Assembly: GCA_034336665.1 (NCBI GenBank)
Contig: CM067592.1
Coordinates: forward strand, 35,715,889 to 35,779,888
Direction of reading: 5' to 3'
Length of the DNA: 64,000 nt
Source: Luscinia megarhynchos
Lineage: Eukaryota; Chordata; Aves; Passeriformes; Turdidae
The translations under genes were made by a program, and so were the position numbers. Shown here one piece after another: positions 62,058 to 64,000 of this stretch (the first letter of the stretch is position 1; the number at the start of each line of letters is the position of its first letter). The notes beneath the pieces were generated by a model. The model ran no database searches and had not been told where the DNA came from. It saw only the letters and a list, made by a program, of their open reading frames with translations.

Positions 62058-64000
62058 AGGTGGGCATATGTGTAGTGAGAAGGAGCAGACACAGTTTTAA
62101 ATCTGAAAATTTCTTCCAGACAGAGGCACCTCTGTTGGCATCATGGAAAGCTATTTAATAAAGCAATGCTAACAACTGAACCCTGTGAGAAGGCTTATTC
62201 TCTCCTGAACTAAAATTTACACCACAGCACCTGGATTGAGCTACTGGTCTGTCTGATGGTTCAGCCCAACGAGGAGAAGCCGTCCTAAGTCAGAAGGATG
62301 TCAGGCCATCTGAAGCTCACCTAGGAATCCTGTCCAGTAGCATTCAGTGTGTGTGCTGACAGCACTGGTGGCACACTGAGAGCCTTCCTGCTGAGGAGGT
62401 GCTTTGCAAGCAGGCACAGGCCCCATTTCTGGGGCAATTACGATGCTCGCATAGCCCGATGACAAGCTGGCATCATGCACAAGCAGTAAATTCTCCATCA
62501 ACTTGCAATGTTCTAATAGCCACAGTATGACATCCCAGTTTGAGGAACCCCATGAAGATTCATGGTTCATGCACTAACCAGGAGCAAGACTTTTGCCTAT
62601 TCTTAGCCCATTATAAAAATGTTCTGTAGTAAGAATCAGCACCTAAAAAGAACTAGCATTTTAAAAACTTTCAAAAAGGTTTTACTGTAGTGCATGATGC
62701 TAGGATAAGGCAAAAAGAGAAGGGAGAAGTAAGGACAATCCAGACCAAACAGTATTTTATTATATCAGCATTTTCCTAATTATAGATCCTTAAAATTACT
62801 CTAAAGTTGGACTTCTAATCTATCTAGCATATTAAATTTCAAATAATAAGCATTACATGTTAGGATCAGATCACTAAAATTCAGAAGTTCACAATATAAT
62901 ATGGAAATGCATCTTCATTTGTAACCCTTGTCCTGCTGGAACATCATTGGACTGTTGACCTTTGAAGTACTTAGTATTTTAAGATTGAGGTTATTGTGAG
63001 ATCTGCTAATACCAACACGATTATGAGTGATTATGAGTCAAATTGGTGAGATTTTTTTTTTTTAGCTTTCTTGTGTATCCCCTAACTTCCGTTCTTAGGA
63101 AAGCTAACTTCTAATTGCTTCCATTGGAAAGGAAAAGGGGGAGGATAAGAGGAAAAACAAACATAATTGAGGTTGATGGCTGATTGTGAGAACTATTGTA
63201 GTGGTATCACCATATATTTCTAGCCCTTGGAAATGTAATGCTAGAAGAACATTTGGTGTAGAGAAAATTGTTTTTCTATAATCCTATGGTGGTGATATTT
63301 AATAAAAGTTGCTGAAGGTACTGCATACGAAAGTCCTTTAATATGGTAGGTATTATTTTTCCTGTAATCAAAATTACTATGTATTTTGGATGTATCCTGT
63401 GTTAACCAATTACAGAACCTCAAAATTTAAGAGGTGTTCTGCTTCATGTTAATACCGTTCCCGAAACCACCATTGACAGAAATGAAGTTCTTCTGCCTTA
63501 AAATAGATTTTCTCCTTTTCTTGGCTAGACTTCACCCAGTATTTTGAAAACTATTTTTAGTGTTTGTGGGAGGAATGCTCTACAATCATTCATCCTCTTG
63601 CCTCCGTCAGTTCTTAAACATGTGAGTCAGGGGAACTCTGATGTGACCATGCTTCTTAGATGATTTGCTTATGCCTTAGGGTTTGTATACATGTGGGCTT
63701 CACAACATGTTTGGAAGAGAGAAATATTTCCTGCATCCATACATACAAAGAGTTTTTTGGTTTTGCATAAGTAATTTAGGATAGCTCCTGAGAGTATAAG
63801 TGGGAGCATGGGGGAGGAGCCTAATTATATCTTTAGCTTAATTATATTTTGAGCTTCTGTTTGATATATTTTTAATCCTGTTATTGGTTAATGTAGATTA
63901 GTGGTTTTGATGCAGTATATGTCTTGAAAGATATTTCACCACTTGGCTCAGAAGTTGAACCACTGCTTGGAGTGAGCTGCTGCTGGTGCACAGCAGCAGG
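62058..64000 (-). other. Probable FRMD3 intron, no recognisable gene
   Basis: AT-rich to the right end. The 90-codon minus frame at 62301-62570 lies in a GC-richer patch and cannot be assigned. The upstream FRMD3 coding exons are not seen before the window ends. Confidence 0.45.

Noticed and set aside
62301..62570. 89-codon minus frame with plausible amino-acid composition
   Set aside because: No recognised homology, no splice-site support, and it lies in a locally GC-richer patch where frames stay open by chance.

Overview
The window looks like nuclear DNA from a bird, most likely a passerine. It is AT-rich and dominated by intron sequence. It carries several CR1 LINE 3' ends, LTR fragments of a type common in songbirds, and a SINE with a tRNA-Ile-like head and a CR1-like tail that resembles the passerine TguSINE1 family. 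No bacterial-style genes, CRISPR arrays or operons are present. Most long open frames are by-products of simple repeats.

The only protein-coding gene I can support is on the minus strand: FRMD3 (FERM domain containing 3, protein 4.1O). Four internal FERM-domain exons were found by translation and splice sites, in transcript order 39187-39083, 26480-26438, 9367-9270 and 8621-8498. The reading phases show that one exon, about 79 nt in other vertebrates, should lie between the second and third of these. I could not find it. From memory, FRMD3 is Z-linked in birds, so this is probably Z (or gametolog) sequence.

Layout: 1 to about 6290 is a noisy second copy of 10577-16925. It is full of single-base indels and spurious CpGs, runs into a degraded G-rich tract (6310-6862), and ends at a 100-N gap (6863-6962). 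Then come FRMD3 intron and two exons (6963-9367), the clean copy of the unit with two CR1 fragments (10577-16925), and a roughly 3 kb (GGAAT)n pentamer array (16965-20033) with degenerate flanks. From 20583 to 64000 there is FRMD3 intron with two exons, a compound GATA tetranucleotide array, CR1 and LTR fragments, the SINE and several microsatellites.

The main points of interest are the intronic GGAAT array inside FRMD3, open in all six frames and dense in TEAD-type GGAATG motifs; the probable false duplication with a scaffolding fault; and the missing FRMD3 exon in the same interval. I found no convincing new protein-coding system.
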